Positions 36,699 through 44,704 of a DNA stretch of 64,000 nucleotides are shown one piece after another (within the stretch, counting starts at the first letter, position 1; each line of letters starts with the position of its first letter). Source of the stretch: Saccharopolyspora shandongensis. Its GTDB lineage: Bacteria > Actinomycetota > Actinomycetes > Mycobacteriales > Pseudonocardiaceae. The notes under the pieces are model-generated. The model saw only the letters and a program-made list of their open reading frames with translations, did no database searches and was not told the origin of the DNA. Made by a program: the position numbers and the translations under genes. The stretch is taken from positions 1-64,000 of the forward strand of contig NZ_FNOK01000048.1 of the NCBI RefSeq assembly GCF_900106995.1, read 5' to 3'.

Positions 36699-37628
36699 TC
36701 AGCCCGAGTATTCGCCTGTCGGGCGTTCCAGCATGGCCTGCGCCATGGCGACGTGGCTCGGCGCGAGTGAGGTCGCGCCGTCTTCGACGTCCCACAGGCT
36801 GTTCTGCAGCACCCGTCCGAGCGTCCAGCCCGCCGCGCGCTCCCGGTCCAGGCCGAGGGCTTCGGTGAGCAGGTCGAACCGCCGGTGCACGACGCGGATC
36901 GGGTCGCCGGTGGCCACCACCGCGTCCCACTCGCTGTCCAGGGCGGGCCACAGGTCGAACCCGGGGTCGCCCGCCAGCGGCTCCGGGTCGATCGCCAGCC
37001 ACGGTTCCCGCTCGCCGGCGAGGACGTTGCCGTAGTGCAGATCCCAGTGCAGCAGCCGATCACCGGGCTCGTCGACCAGGTCGGCGATCGCGTCGGCGCA
37101 CGAGCGCAGCAGCCGTTGATCGGCCGGGTCGGTCAGTGCCGAAACCGCTTGGGGCGCCTGGTCGAGCATCTCGGCGGCGATCTCGCCGAGCCCCCGCAAC
37201 CCCTCCGGCGCGGGCACGGCCGTCAACCGGCGCAGCAAGTCGGCGAGGATGCCCATCGCCTCGTCGTCATCCGCGACGGAGGTCAGGGTGCGCGAGCCGT
37301 CGAGGCGTTCCAGCAGCATCGTGCAGTTCGCCGGGTCGTGGTCGAGGAGCCGCACGATCCCGCTGCCGTTCCAGGCCCACAATCCGATGAGCGCGGCCCT
37401 GGTTTCCTCCTTGGGTAGCTGGAATCGCAGCACCGCGCGCTCCCCGCCGGCGCGGACCACGGGCACCACGAGCGAGGCCTCCCCGGCGGCGACGTTCCCG
37501 TCGGGAGTGAGGTCCCACGTCTCCAGGTACTCGGCGACCTGGCCGGGCAGCGCGGCGATCCAGGATCTCCCCGCTTCGCTCCCGCCGTAGGAGGCCATCA
37601 GGGTGTCCGGGACGCCGAACGCGAGCAC
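36699..37628 (-). CDS. APH(6)/hydroxyurea-type antibiotic phosphotransferase
   Basis: 309 residues of the streptomycin 6-phosphotransferase/hydroxyurea kinase group. The catalytic loop is LLHWDLHYGNVLAG and the metal-binding segment LAIDPEPLAGDPGFDLWPAL; LLERLDGSRTL forms the hinge region. GTG 37628 is chosen, with AGGA about ten bases upstream; the longer open frame to 37976 has no homology. Known members inactivate streptomycin or hydroxyurea, but many are intrinsic genes with no proven resistance role. Confidence 0.88.
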   Translation of the reverse strand: MLAFGVPDTLMASYGGSEAGRSWIAALPGQVAEYLETWDLTPDGNVAAGEASLVVPVVRAGGERAVLRFQLPKEETRAALIGLWAWNGSGIVRLLDHDPANCTMLLERLDGSRTLTSVADDDEAMGILADLLRRLTAVPAPEGLRGLGEIAAEMLDQAPQAVSALTDPADQRLLRSCADAIADLVDEPGDRLLHWDLHYGNVLAGEREPWLAIDPEPLAGDPGFDLWPALDSEWDAVVATGDPIRVVHRRFDLLTEALGLDRERAAGWTLGRVLQNSLWDVEDGATSLAPSHVAMAQAMLERPTGEYSG

Positions 37629-37735
37629 GTGGTGATTTCCTTTCGGGGCATGGCTTTCCTGCCGGCCAGTGTACGGATCCGAGGGGGCGCGCCGCCGCAA
37701 GTGGTGATCGCTGCTCGCGGCGGCGCGGGGTCCGG

Positions 37736-38134
37736 TCAGGCGTGGGTGACGACGAGGGTGACCCCGGCTTCTCCGCCGCAGTCGACGAAGACCGGGCCCA
37801 CGCCGTTGCCCACGGCGTCGCTCAGCCGGCCCTTCGCGAGGAATCCGGCCGGATTGGGGTCGACGATGCGCACGTCCTCCAGTACCGGCCTCGTTTCCGA
37901 GAAGCCGCTGAGCACGGCCTTGAGGCCGGTCCCGCCGCCGCAGTCGCCGGTGATGGTCACTTGCTGGCCCCGCCAAACGGGATTCGGGCCGACCTGGACC
38001 GTCGCCCGGGCCCCCTTGGGCGGGACGGGGGCCGCGCCGGACATGGGCGCGGCGAACGCCCCGCTGCTGGTGGCGGTGATGATCGCGCCCGCCGCAACGG
38101 TAAGTCCGATGACGGCGGCTTTCTTCTTCAGCAC
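37736..38134 (-). CDS. Small secreted protein of unknown function
   Basis: 132 residues. A signal peptide covers about 1-28 (KKKAAVIGLTVAAGAIITAT, cleavage near AFAAP). The mature part has an Ig-like or cell-surface flavour (VQVGPNPVWRGQQVTITGDC) and two cysteines that could form a disulfide (GDCGGG and VFVDCGGEAG). I do not recognise a family. It diverges from the broken sigma factor gene. It was perhaps a target or partner of that sigma factor. Confidence 0.75.
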   Translation of the reverse strand: MLKKKAAVIGLTVAAGAIITATSSGAFAAPMSGAAPVPPKGARATVQVGPNPVWRGQQVTITGDCGGGTGLKAVLSGFSETRPVLEDVRIVDPNPAGFLAKGRLSDAVGNGVGPVFVDCGGEAGVTLVVTHA

Positions 38135-38328
38135 AACGACATCCTCCGGTGTTGGTCCTATTAGGACGAGATTGGTTTCCGTCCCGCCGGAGTACCGTCC
38201 GGCGGCATCCGGCCGTAAGTCGTGCCGGTCGCCGCCCCGGGTTCTCCTGCCGTCAAAATGTGATCTGAGCCACTTGGAGAACCGCTGGGTGTCCGCCCGT
38301 CGTCTTCCGGGGCGTGAGGGGAAACCGG

Positions 38329-38722
38329 GTGCCGATGGCTTCGCTGGACGAAGCGCAGCTGGTCCGCCGCATCGCGCGAGGCGACCGCGCAGCGTTCGAG
38401 GAGCTGTACCGGCGCACCTCGCCGTGGCTGGCGCTGCGGCTGCGCCGCAGGTGCGCCGACGAGCAGCTCGTCGCCGAGGTCATACAGGAGACCTACCTCG
38501 CCGTGTGGCGCGCCGGCGAGGCGTTCGCGGGAGACGCGGTGGGTGGCTCCGCCGTGGGATGGCTGTGGACCATCGCCGCGCGCCGCCTGGTGGACGGCTT
38601 CCGGCGGCAGGCCCGGTATGCGCGGGTGCCCGCGGTCGCGGCGGAGCCGGTGAGCGCTCCCGCTGCCGAGGACGACGCGTTGGCCGGCGAGGTCGGCGGA
38701 ACGGTCGGCGACGCGCTCCGGC
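38329..38722 (+). pseudogene. ECF sigma factor truncated after region 2
   Basis: GTG 38329 (GAGGGG upstream) opens a sigma-70 region 2: LVRRIARGDRAAFEELYRRT, then VAEVIQETYLAVWR and VGWLWTIAARRLVDGFRRQA. These are the core-binding and -10 recognition helices. Similarity stops at VGTVGDALRR-like sequence, where region 4 (-35 recognition) should begin. From 38723 the DNA is the tail of an IS110 transposase in another frame. Without region 4 it should not work as an ECF sigma factor. Confidence 0.8.
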
Positions 38723-38863
38723 GACCAACACACCCGCGGCTACGTGCACAAACGCACCCAACAAGGACTATCCAAAAAGGACATCATGCGGTGCCTGAAA
38801 CGCTACCTCGTCCGCAAGATCTACCGCACCATCACCACAGACCTCGCCCTCACCACCACTTGA
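38723..38863 (+). mobile_element. 3' remnant of an IS110-family transposase
   Basis: The frame reads DQHTRGYVHKRTQQGLSKKD then IMRCLKRYLVRKIYRTI and ends at TGA 38861-38863. This is the conserved C-terminus of IS110/IS1111 transposases (RCLKRYxAREVYR). Base composition is visibly lower in GC than the neighbours. Only about 46 codons remain. Its insertion or deletion event removed the sigma factor's 3' end. Confidence 0.82.
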
Positions 38864-38904
38864 CAAACAATAGGAGCATCGAAATCGCCATCCCTCCCTC
38901 ACAC

Positions 38905-38931
38905 GGAGCGGCGATTTCGCGCGAAATCGCC
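38905..38931. repeat. Dispersed palindromic element, copy 1
   Basis: The 22-bp perfect palindrome GGCGATTTCGC/GCGAAATCGCC spans 38910-38931, preceded by GGAGC. The same sequence with longer arms recurs at 54936-54971. It sits right after the IS110 relic and before the end of the maleylacetate reductase-like gene, where it may act as a terminator. Confidence 0.85.
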
Positions 38932-38951
38932 CGCGCGCCGGAAACGACGCC

Positions 38952-40016
38952 TTAGGTGGTGGTCGGGCCGCCGTGTAGCGCGGCGTGCATGAGCCGCTCC
39001 AGCGCTTCGCGGGTTACCGGGCGTGGATTGGTGTAGGGGCTTGCGAGAACCTCCTCGATGACGGCGGGCAGGTCCGCCTCGGAGACGCCGAGTTCGGCCA
39101 AGCCGCGCGGTGCGCCGAGGCGCGTGGCCAGCTCCGCGAGGCCTTCGGCCGGGTCGGCGGTGTCGAGGGCGCGCTGCAGGGCGGATCGCGCATCGGGCGC
39201 CGCGTCGAGGTTGAACGCGGCGACGTGGGGCAGCACGACCGCGTGGGTCTGCGCGTGCGGCAGGTCGAGCTTCCCGCCGAGGACGTGGCACAGCTTGTGG
39301 TGCAGGCCCATCGTGGTGGCGCCCAGGCAGGCCCCGCACAGCCAGGTGCCCTGCAGCGCCGCGCTCCTGGCGTCGATGTCGGCCGGGTCGCCGGTGATGG
39401 CCGGCAGCGATCCGGCGAGCTCGCGGACCCCTCGTTCGGCCATCGCCGAGATGACGGGCGAGGTATCGGGGGCGTAGAGCGCCTCCACGGCGTGCGCGAT
39501 GGCGTTGAGGCCGCTGGTGGCGGACATGCCGGCGGGCAGGGCGAGGGTGAGCTCGGGGTCGTAGATGACGGACTTGGGCAGCACGGCGGGGTTTCGGCCG
39601 GTCTGCTTGCGGGCGTTCTCCGTGAGGCCCCAGATGGGCGTCATCTCGGATCCGGCGTACGTCGTGGGCACGGCCAGCACGGGCAGTCCCAGGCGGAGGG
39701 CGAGCGCCTTGCCCAGCCCGATCGTCGATCCGCCGCCGATCGCGACGCACCCGTCGGCGTCGAGACCCGCGGCCATCGCCTCGGCCGCGGCGACGGTTTC
39801 CACCGGCACGTGCATGCGGGCCCGGTCGAAGATCCCCACCGCGCGCTCGCCCAGCAGGTCGCGCGCCGTTCCGGCCAGCGCGGTCTGCCCGGGGGTGGCC
39901 AGCACCAAGGCGCGTTCGATGCCGAGGCGCTCGGCCTCCTCGGAGATGCGGCGCACCGCGCCGGCGCCGAAGGCGACGCGCATCGGCAACGCCTCGTAGG
40001 TGAATTCCCGGATCAC
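38952..40016 (-). CDS. Iron-containing alcohol dehydrogenase, maleylacetate reductase type
   Basis: 354 residues. ALPMRVAFGAGAVRRISEE, LVLATPGQTALA, MHVPVETVAAAE, VAIGGGSTIGLGKALALR and LHHKLCHVLGGKLDLPHAQT give the maleylacetate reductase subgroup of the iron-ADH family. That enzyme reduces maleylacetate to 3-oxoadipate with NADH at the end of hydroxyquinol and resorcinol pathways. GTG 40016 has AAGGAG upstream; the longer open frame has no homology. It is the third gene after the P450 and ferredoxin on this strand. No ring-cleavage gene is nearby, so the natural substrate may differ. Confidence 0.9.
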   Translation of the reverse strand: MIREFTYEALPMRVAFGAGAVRRISEEAERLGIERALVLATPGQTALAGTARDLLGERAVGIFDRARMHVPVETVAAAEAMAAGLDADGCVAIGGGSTIGLGKALALRLGLPVLAVPTTYAGSEMTPIWGLTENARKQTGRNPAVLPKSVIYDPELTLALPAGMSATSGLNAIAHAVEALYAPDTSPVISAMAERGVRELAGSLPAITGDPADIDARSAALQGTWLCGACLGATTMGLHHKLCHVLGGKLDLPHAQTHAVVLPHVAAFNLDAAPDARSALQRALDTADPAEGLAELATRLGAPRGLAELGVSEADLPAVIEEVLASPYTNPRPVTREALERLMHAALHGGPTTT

Positions 40017-40122
40017 GGTGCTTGATCTCCTTCTGGCGCGAGGTGGATGTCGAAGCGAGCGTGCCCCGGAAATCCGCGGTAGCGCCCGTCCACCGCCTTC
40101 CGGGACTTGCGGGCTCACCGCG

Positions 40123-40317
40123 TCATTCCACCACCTGGATGGCGCGCGTGGGGCACAGCAGGGCGGCCTGGCGCACCGCCTCGTGGGCTTCCGCCGGGGG
40201 TTCCGGTTGCAGAAGCACGACGGTGCCGTCCTCGTCGCGTTGGTCGAAGACATCGGCGGCGGTGAGCGCGCACTGCCCCGAGCCCGTGCACCACTCGGTG
40301 TCGACGATGATCCGCAC
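40123..40317 (-). CDS. [3Fe-4S] ferredoxin
   Basis: 64 residues. Three cluster cysteines sit in EWCTGSGQC (Cys-x5-Cys) and LCPTRAI near the C-terminus, the standard pattern of actinobacterial P450 redox partners. The fourth cysteine of a 4Fe cluster is missing, as expected. GTG 40317 has AGGAG seven bases upstream. It lies between the P450 and the reductase-like gene and should deliver electrons to the P450. Confidence 0.94.
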   Translation of the reverse strand: MRIIVDTEWCTGSGQCALTAADVFDQRDEDGTVVLLQPEPPAEAHEAVRQAALLCPTRAIQVVE

Positions 40318-40424
40318 GGGTTCTCCTATCTGATCGAGCGGGTGGCCAGTTCGTCGAATTCGGACGTCGATCCGCTGCTGCTCGCCGAGGATCCTCGCGA
40401 CCACCCGGTCGAAGTCCGCACTGC

Positions 40425-41606
40425 CTACACCTCCCAGGTGACGGGCAGGCGGTGGACGCCGTAGATGAGCATGTCGCTCCGCATCGCCACGTCCGCGGGC
40501 GGAATCGCCAGGCGCAGCGCGGGGAATCGCGTCACGAGCGCGGGAAGCGCGACCTGCAGTTCCACGCGGGCCAGCTGCTGGCCGAGGCACTGGTGGATGC
40601 CGTGGCCGAACGCCACGTGCCCGCTGCTCGCGCGGAGCAGGTCGAGGACGTCGGGGTCGGCGAAGTGCTCGGGATCGCGGTTGGCCGCGGGGATCGAGAT
40701 GGTGACCGATTCGCCCGCCTTGATCTGCTCGCCGTGCAGCTCGACGTCCTCCAGCGCGGTGCGGATCGTGAACGGGATGATGCTCAGGTAACGCAGCAGC
40801 TCCTCGACCGCGCGACCGGCGGTGCCGGGGTCGTCGCGCAGGACGGCGAGCTGGTCGGGATGGCTCAGCAGCGCGAAGGTGCCCAGCGCGAGCATGTTGG
40901 CCGTGGTGTCCAGCCCGGCGCCCAGCAGCACGAACCCGATGTTGACCAGTTCCTCGTCGGTGAGGTCGGTGTCGGTGAGGCCGCTGAGCAGGTCGTCGGT
41001 GGGCGCGGCGCGTTTGGCGAGCACCAGCTCGCGGACGAACTCGTGCACCGCCCCGTAGGCGGCCGCCAGCTGCTCCGGCGGCGAGTCCAGCCGGAACATG
41101 TCCAGCGCGTGCGCCTGGAAGCGTGCCCGGTCCGCGTACGGCACGCCGAGCAGCTCGCAGATCACCTGCGCGGGGACAGGCTGAGCCAGGGCCTCCACCA
41201 GGTCCACCGGACCGCCGTGCCGTTCCATCTCGTCGAGGCGCTGGGCCGTGATGTCCTCGATCTGCTCGGTCAGCCGACGCATGCGGCGAACGGTGAACTG
41301 GCCGGTGAGCAGGCGGCGGTACCGGGTGTGCTCGGGCGCATCCATGGCGTTGAAGATCCCGGGCGGTGCGGGCTGGTCGCTGCCGGGGATGCCGGGAATC
41401 GGCGCGTGCCGCAGCTCGGCCCGTGCGCTGAACCGCGGATCGGCCAGCACCTCGCGCACCAGTGCGTGGCTGGTCACCAGCCACCCCTCGTGCCCGTCCG
41501 GATAGCTCAGCCTGCTCAGCGGCGCCTGCCCGCGCAGCTCGGCGAGCCCCTCGGGCGGGTCGAAGGGGCGGTCGGCCGGCCGAGCGGTCGGCAGTGACGG
41601 GGTCAT
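40425..41606 (-). CDS. Cytochrome P450
   Basis: 393 residues, soluble bacterial class I P450 of the CYP105/107-like type. The oxygen-binding helix has [12 protein letters not shown], the ExxR motif is EELLR, and the heme loop is [15 protein letters not shown] with thiolate Cys340. [20 protein letters not shown] is the conserved C-helix. ATG 41606 is a clean start. It leads an operon with its ferredoxin and a maleylacetate reductase-like enzyme. Substrate unknown; an aromatic or terpenoid-like compound is plausible. A MarR-type gene diverges from it. Confidence 0.95.
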   Translation of the reverse strand: MTPSLPTARPADRPFDPPEGLAELRGQAPLSRLSYPDGHEGWLVTSHALVREVLADPRFSARAELRHAPIPGIPGSDQPAPPGIFNAMDAPEHTRYRRLLTGQFTVRRMRRLTEQIEDITAQRLDEMERHGGPVDLVEALAQPVPAQVICELLGVPYADRARFQAHALDMFRLDSPPEQLAAAYGAVHEFVRELVLAKRAAPTDDLLSGLTDTDLTDEELVNIGFVLLGAGLDTTANMLALGTFALLSHPDQLAVLRDDPGTAGRAVEELLRYLSIIPFTIRTALEDVELHGEQIKAGESVTISIPAANRDPEHFADPDVLDLLRASSGHVAFGHGIHQCLGQQLARVELQVALPALVTRFPALRLAIPPADVAMRSDMLIYGVHRLPVTWEV

Positions 41607-41731
41607 GCCGGTCTCCTTCCACGTGATTCGTTCGCGGTGTGCGAAACGCTAGGACCGCATTTCGCGCGTTCGCAACTGGCCTACCCGGTTGTTCCAGGTA
41701 GGAGAAGTACGATCGGTGCAATGACATTGAT

Positions 41732-41752
41732 GCTGAACGCACCACGTTCAGC
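41732..41752. promoter_or_regulatory. Inverted repeat upstream of the MarR-type gene
   Basis: GCTGAACG (41732-41739) and CGTTCAGC (41745-41752) are perfect arms with a 5-base spacer, 17 bases before the regulator start and in the promoter shared with the P450 operon. This is a good candidate operator. Confidence 0.6.
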
Positions 41753-41769
41753 GACGAGCGGAGGCCGGG

Positions 41770-42474
41770 ATGCCGGGAGGTCGTCTGACCCACGAGGAGC
41801 GCCAGCGGGTCGCCGCCGGGCTGGCGGCCGGGCTCGGGTACGCGGAGATCGCCCGCGGGCTGGGGCGGCCGAGGTCGACCATCAGCCGCGAGGTCGCGCG
41901 CAACGGCGGGGTCCGCGGCTACCGGGCCAACCAGGCGCAGCAGGCGACCGCGTGGCGGGCCCGGCGCCGCAAACCGGGCGGGCACCCGGAAATCCCGGCC
42001 GCCGACACCGACGGGCGCGACCCGCGGACGGTCCGCGAGTTCGAGGAGCGGTTCGCGGACATGATGATCGAGACGGGGGTTCCGCCGATGATGGCCAGGG
42101 TCCTCGCCTGCCTGTTCACCAGCGACACCGGCAGCACCACCGCCGCCGAACTCGTCGCCAGGCTCCAGGTCAGCCCCGCGTCGGTCTCCAAGGCCGTCGG
42201 CTGGCTCGAACAGCGAGGCCTGGTCGGGCGCGAGCGCGACGGCCGGCGGGAGCGGTACGCGATCGACGAGCACGTCTGGTACCAGGCGTGGCTGGCCAGC
42301 GTCCGGTCGATGGCCAGGTGGGAGGACCTGACCCGGCAGGGCGCCGACCTCCTCGGCGGCGCCACCCCGGCCGGGGCCCGGCTGGGCGCCACGAGCCGGT
42401 TCTTCCAGCACCTCGGCCGGGACATGGTCCAGGCCGCCGAGCACTGGCGCCAGACCCTCGCCGACCAGCCCTGA
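41770..42474 (+). CDS. GbsR/MarR-family regulator with an extra IS30-like HTH
   Basis: 234 residues in two parts. Residues 1-70 (RLTHEERQRVAAGLAAGLGY, AEIARGLGRPRSTISREVAR) are the helix-turn-helix found at the N-terminus of IS30 transposases. Residues 85-230 form a MarR/GbsR-like winged helix (PPMMARVLACLFTSDTGSTT, LQVSPASVSKAVGWLEQRGL, RERYAIDEHVWYQAW). The combination suggests two DNA-binding surfaces in one chain. ATG 41770 has GGAGG upstream. It diverges from the P450 operon and probably regulates it or itself. Confidence 0.87.
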   Translation: MPGGRLTHEERQRVAAGLAAGLGYAEIARGLGRPRSTISREVARNGGVRGYRANQAQQATAWRARRRKPGGHPEIPAADTDGRDPRTVREFEERFADMMIETGVPPMMARVLACLFTSDTGSTTAAELVARLQVSPASVSKAVGWLEQRGLVGRERDGRRERYAIDEHVWYQAWLASVRSMARWEDLTRQGADLLGGATPAGARLGATSRFFQHLGRDMVQAAEHWRQTLADQP

Positions 42475-42481
42475 CGGCGGG

Positions 42482-43477
42482 TCACTTCCGGTTGCGCCAC
42501 TGGCCGGGGCTGCACCCGAACCGGCGCCGGAACCAGCGCGAGAAGTTGCCCGGCGTCGAGAAGGACAGCAGTTCGGCGATCTCCGTCATGCTGTACCGCC
42601 GGTTCTCCACCAGGTTCTCGGCCAGTTCGGCCCGCGTCGCGTCGAGGATCGACGAGAACGTCTCGCCCGCGTCGGCGAGGTGGCGGTGGACCGTCCTGCG
42701 GTCCACCCCGAGGCTGCGCGCGACCTGTTCGACCGAGCAGCGACCGGTGGGCAGCAGGATCTCGATCAGCTCGCGGACCCGGCTCGACGTCGTCGTTTCC
42801 CCTTGTGAATCAAGGGAATCGAGGATCTGGTAGGCGTAGTTGCGCATCTGCGGGTCCGACCGCTTGTTGGGCACGTCGAGGTCGTGGGCGTAGAACGTGA
42901 TCCCGTTGAACTCCTGCTCGAACTTGGCCGTGGAGCCGAAAACCCTCCGGTGGGTGCTCGCGTCGGCCGGTGCGCAGTGCGTGAAGCAGACCGCGATCGG
43001 CTGCCAGAGCGAACCGAGGAAATCGCGCAGGAGCCGGTGCAGCGTGCCGAGGGCGAGCTCGGCGGCCTGCCTGGTCTCGGTCTGCTCGCCGAGTTCGAAG
43101 CCGATGCGGATGGTCGCGAGCCCGTTGCGCACGACCATGTTCATCCGCAGGGCCTCGTTGTACATGTGCTCGTGGCGGACCAGGATCGTCAAGGCGCTGC
43201 GCACGTCGGGTTCCTCGCGGATGACCAGGCCCAGCGGGCCGAGGTTGGCGAAGCGGCGGCGTTCGGCCAGTTGCAGCGCGAAGTCCTGGTGCCCGGACTC
43301 CGCCGCCGACCGTTCGAGGAGCCGGGCGACGGACACGGCCGGGATCCACCGGTCCTGGAGCGCCATTCCGGCCGGGTCGAGTCCGACGCCGCGCATCAGC
43401 CGGATCGGCTCGATGCCGACCGAGCGGCTGACGTCGATGTAGCTGTTCAACGATGCGTAGCGGGCGAGGGGCTTCAT
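42482..43477 (-). CDS. AraC-family regulator with arabinose-binding-like (OruR/PF12625) domain
   Basis: 331 residues. The N-terminal ligand domain (SYIDVSRSVGIEPIRLMRGV, LGPLGLVIREEPDVRSAL) and the C-terminal AraC HTH (VEQVARSLGVDRRTVHRHLA, ITEIAELLSFSTPGNFSRWF) are both complete. This subclass often activates degradation operons for amino acids, amines or aromatic acids in response to the substrate. ATG 43477 with GGAGAG is used; the longer frame to 43552 is not supported. It diverges from the seven-gene catabolic operon and is its likely activator. Confidence 0.93.
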   Translation of the reverse strand: MKPLARYASLNSYIDVSRSVGIEPIRLMRGVGLDPAGMALQDRWIPAVSVARLLERSAAESGHQDFALQLAERRRFANLGPLGLVIREEPDVRSALTILVRHEHMYNEALRMNMVVRNGLATIRIGFELGEQTETRQAAELALGTLHRLLRDFLGSLWQPIAVCFTHCAPADASTHRRVFGSTAKFEQEFNGITFYAHDLDVPNKRSDPQMRNYAYQILDSLDSQGETTTSSRVRELIEILLPTGRCSVEQVARSLGVDRRTVHRHLADAGETFSSILDATRAELAENLVENRRYSMTEIAELLSFSTPGNFSRWFRRRFGCSPGQWRNRK

Positions 43478-43501
43478 CGTCACTCTCCGCGATGTCACCA
43501 A

Positions 43502-43512
43502 ATGATAATCAT
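43502..43512. promoter_or_regulatory. Fur-box-core-like palindrome in the AraC/TauD divergent promoter
   Basis: ATGATAATCAT is a perfect palindrome, and AATGATAATCAT (from 43501) equals the core of the classical Fur box. It lies midway between the AraC start and the first catabolic gene. Both TauD-like enzymes downstream would need iron, so iron control is conceivable. It may instead be an AraC half-site. Confidence 0.45.
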
Positions 43513-43605
43513 CGTGTCCCGCGAGGATAAGACCTGACGCCCGTCGACGCATAATGTCGCCTCCATCACAGCCGACCCCGTGCCGAGATTCCGATGGAGA
43601 ACGTC

Positions 43606-44634
43606 ATGGCCGAAACAGCGACGCAGTGCGGCTCCCCGGCGATCGGGACCTCGTCCGCCGATGTGCTGCGGGAGCCGTGCCGGACGGCTGCGGCGTGGCG
43701 GGCGGCCGACCTCGACGACCCGGCCGAGTGGAGGTTCGAGCTCTCGCCGTCCCACCTCGACGAGCTGGACGCCGCGCTGAAAGCGGCGCGGAGGAACGGG
43801 ATCGTGCTCCTCCGGATCACCAGGGAGCGGTTTCCCCTGCCCTCGCTGGGAACGGAGCTGCGGCGCATCGCGCATGCGTTGGAGAACGGGCGTGGTTTCG
43901 CCGTGATCAAAGGCATTCCGGTGCAGCGGTACGACGATGCCGAGATCAACACGCTCTTCTGGGGAATGGCCCAGTACTTGGGTTTTCCGGTCTCGCAGGA
44001 CTCCTTCGGCCGCAAACTGGGTCGCGTCCGGGGTGCGGCGGCGGGGCCGGAGCTGCGAACGGGCGGCTCGGATGTCGTGGCGCTGCTGAGCCCGCGGCTC
44101 GGCGGGAGCAACACCGTCGTGAGTTCGGCGGCGCTGTACAACGAGGTGCTGGCGCGTGATCCGCTGCTGGCGGAGCGGATGTACCGGCACTTCTGGTTCG
44201 ACCGGCGGGGTGAGCAGCTCCCTGGGGAGAGTCCCTACCGGTCGGTTCCGCTGGCGTGCTGGTGCGACGGCAAGCTGAGCGTCCGCTACGCCCGGCGCGA
44301 CATCGAGTCGGCTCAGCGGTTCCCGGAGGTTCCCCGGCTGGAACCCGCCGACGTGGCGCTGTTCGAGCTGATCGACGGGCTCGCGGCCGAGTTCCGGTTC
44401 GGCGTCGACGTCGAGCCCGGCGACATCCAGCTGTTCAACAACTACGCGGTCCTGCACGCGCAGGGCGGCGACATCGCGGACCCGGCGGCCGGCGACAGCC
44501 TGCGCCGGCTCTGGCTGACGCTCCACGATGGACGAAAGCTGCCACCGGACTTCAGCTGGGAGACGGCCGGGTACGGCGGTCCGCGGGGCCGCGGGGGAGT
44601 GGCGCCCCGAGACGTCATCACCCGGGCGAGCTGA
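43606..44634 (+). CDS. TauD/TfdA-like protein lacking the HxD iron ligands
   Basis: 342 residues from ATG 43606, chosen because GGAGA lies five bases upstream; ATG 43594 would add four residues. The fold signature of plant-clavaminate-synthase/TauD proteins is present: GRGFAVIKGIPVQRYDDAEI, LFWGMAQYLGFPVSQ, then VVSSAALYNEVLARD and FNNYAVLHAQGGD with the distal His, and RRLWLTLHDGR with the 2-oxoglutarate-binding Arg. Where the family has PFHTDSxDVV, this protein reads ELRTGGSDVV (about residues 149-158), so His and Asp of the facial triad are Arg and Gly and about 15 residues before them are shortened. It is probably not a normal dioxygenase. First gene of the operon. Confidence 0.85.
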   Translation: MAETATQCGSPAIGTSSADVLREPCRTAAAWRAADLDDPAEWRFELSPSHLDELDAALKAARRNGIVLLRITRERFPLPSLGTELRRIAHALENGRGFAVIKGIPVQRYDDAEINTLFWGMAQYLGFPVSQDSFGRKLGRVRGAAAGPELRTGGSDVVALLSPRLGGSNTVVSSAALYNEVLARDPLLAERMYRHFWFDRRGEQLPGESPYRSVPLACWCDGKLSVRYARRDIESAQRFPEVPRLEPADVALFELIDGLAAEFRFGVDVEPGDIQLFNNYAVLHAQGGDIADPAAGDSLRRLWLTLHDGRKLPPDFSWETAGYGGPRGRGGVAPRDVITRAS

Positions 44635-44704
44635 CCGCACGGACGAGGGAAATCAACCGAGCAACGGCACAGGCGGATTCGCTCGTGCCGCGAAGGAGAA
44701 CGCC

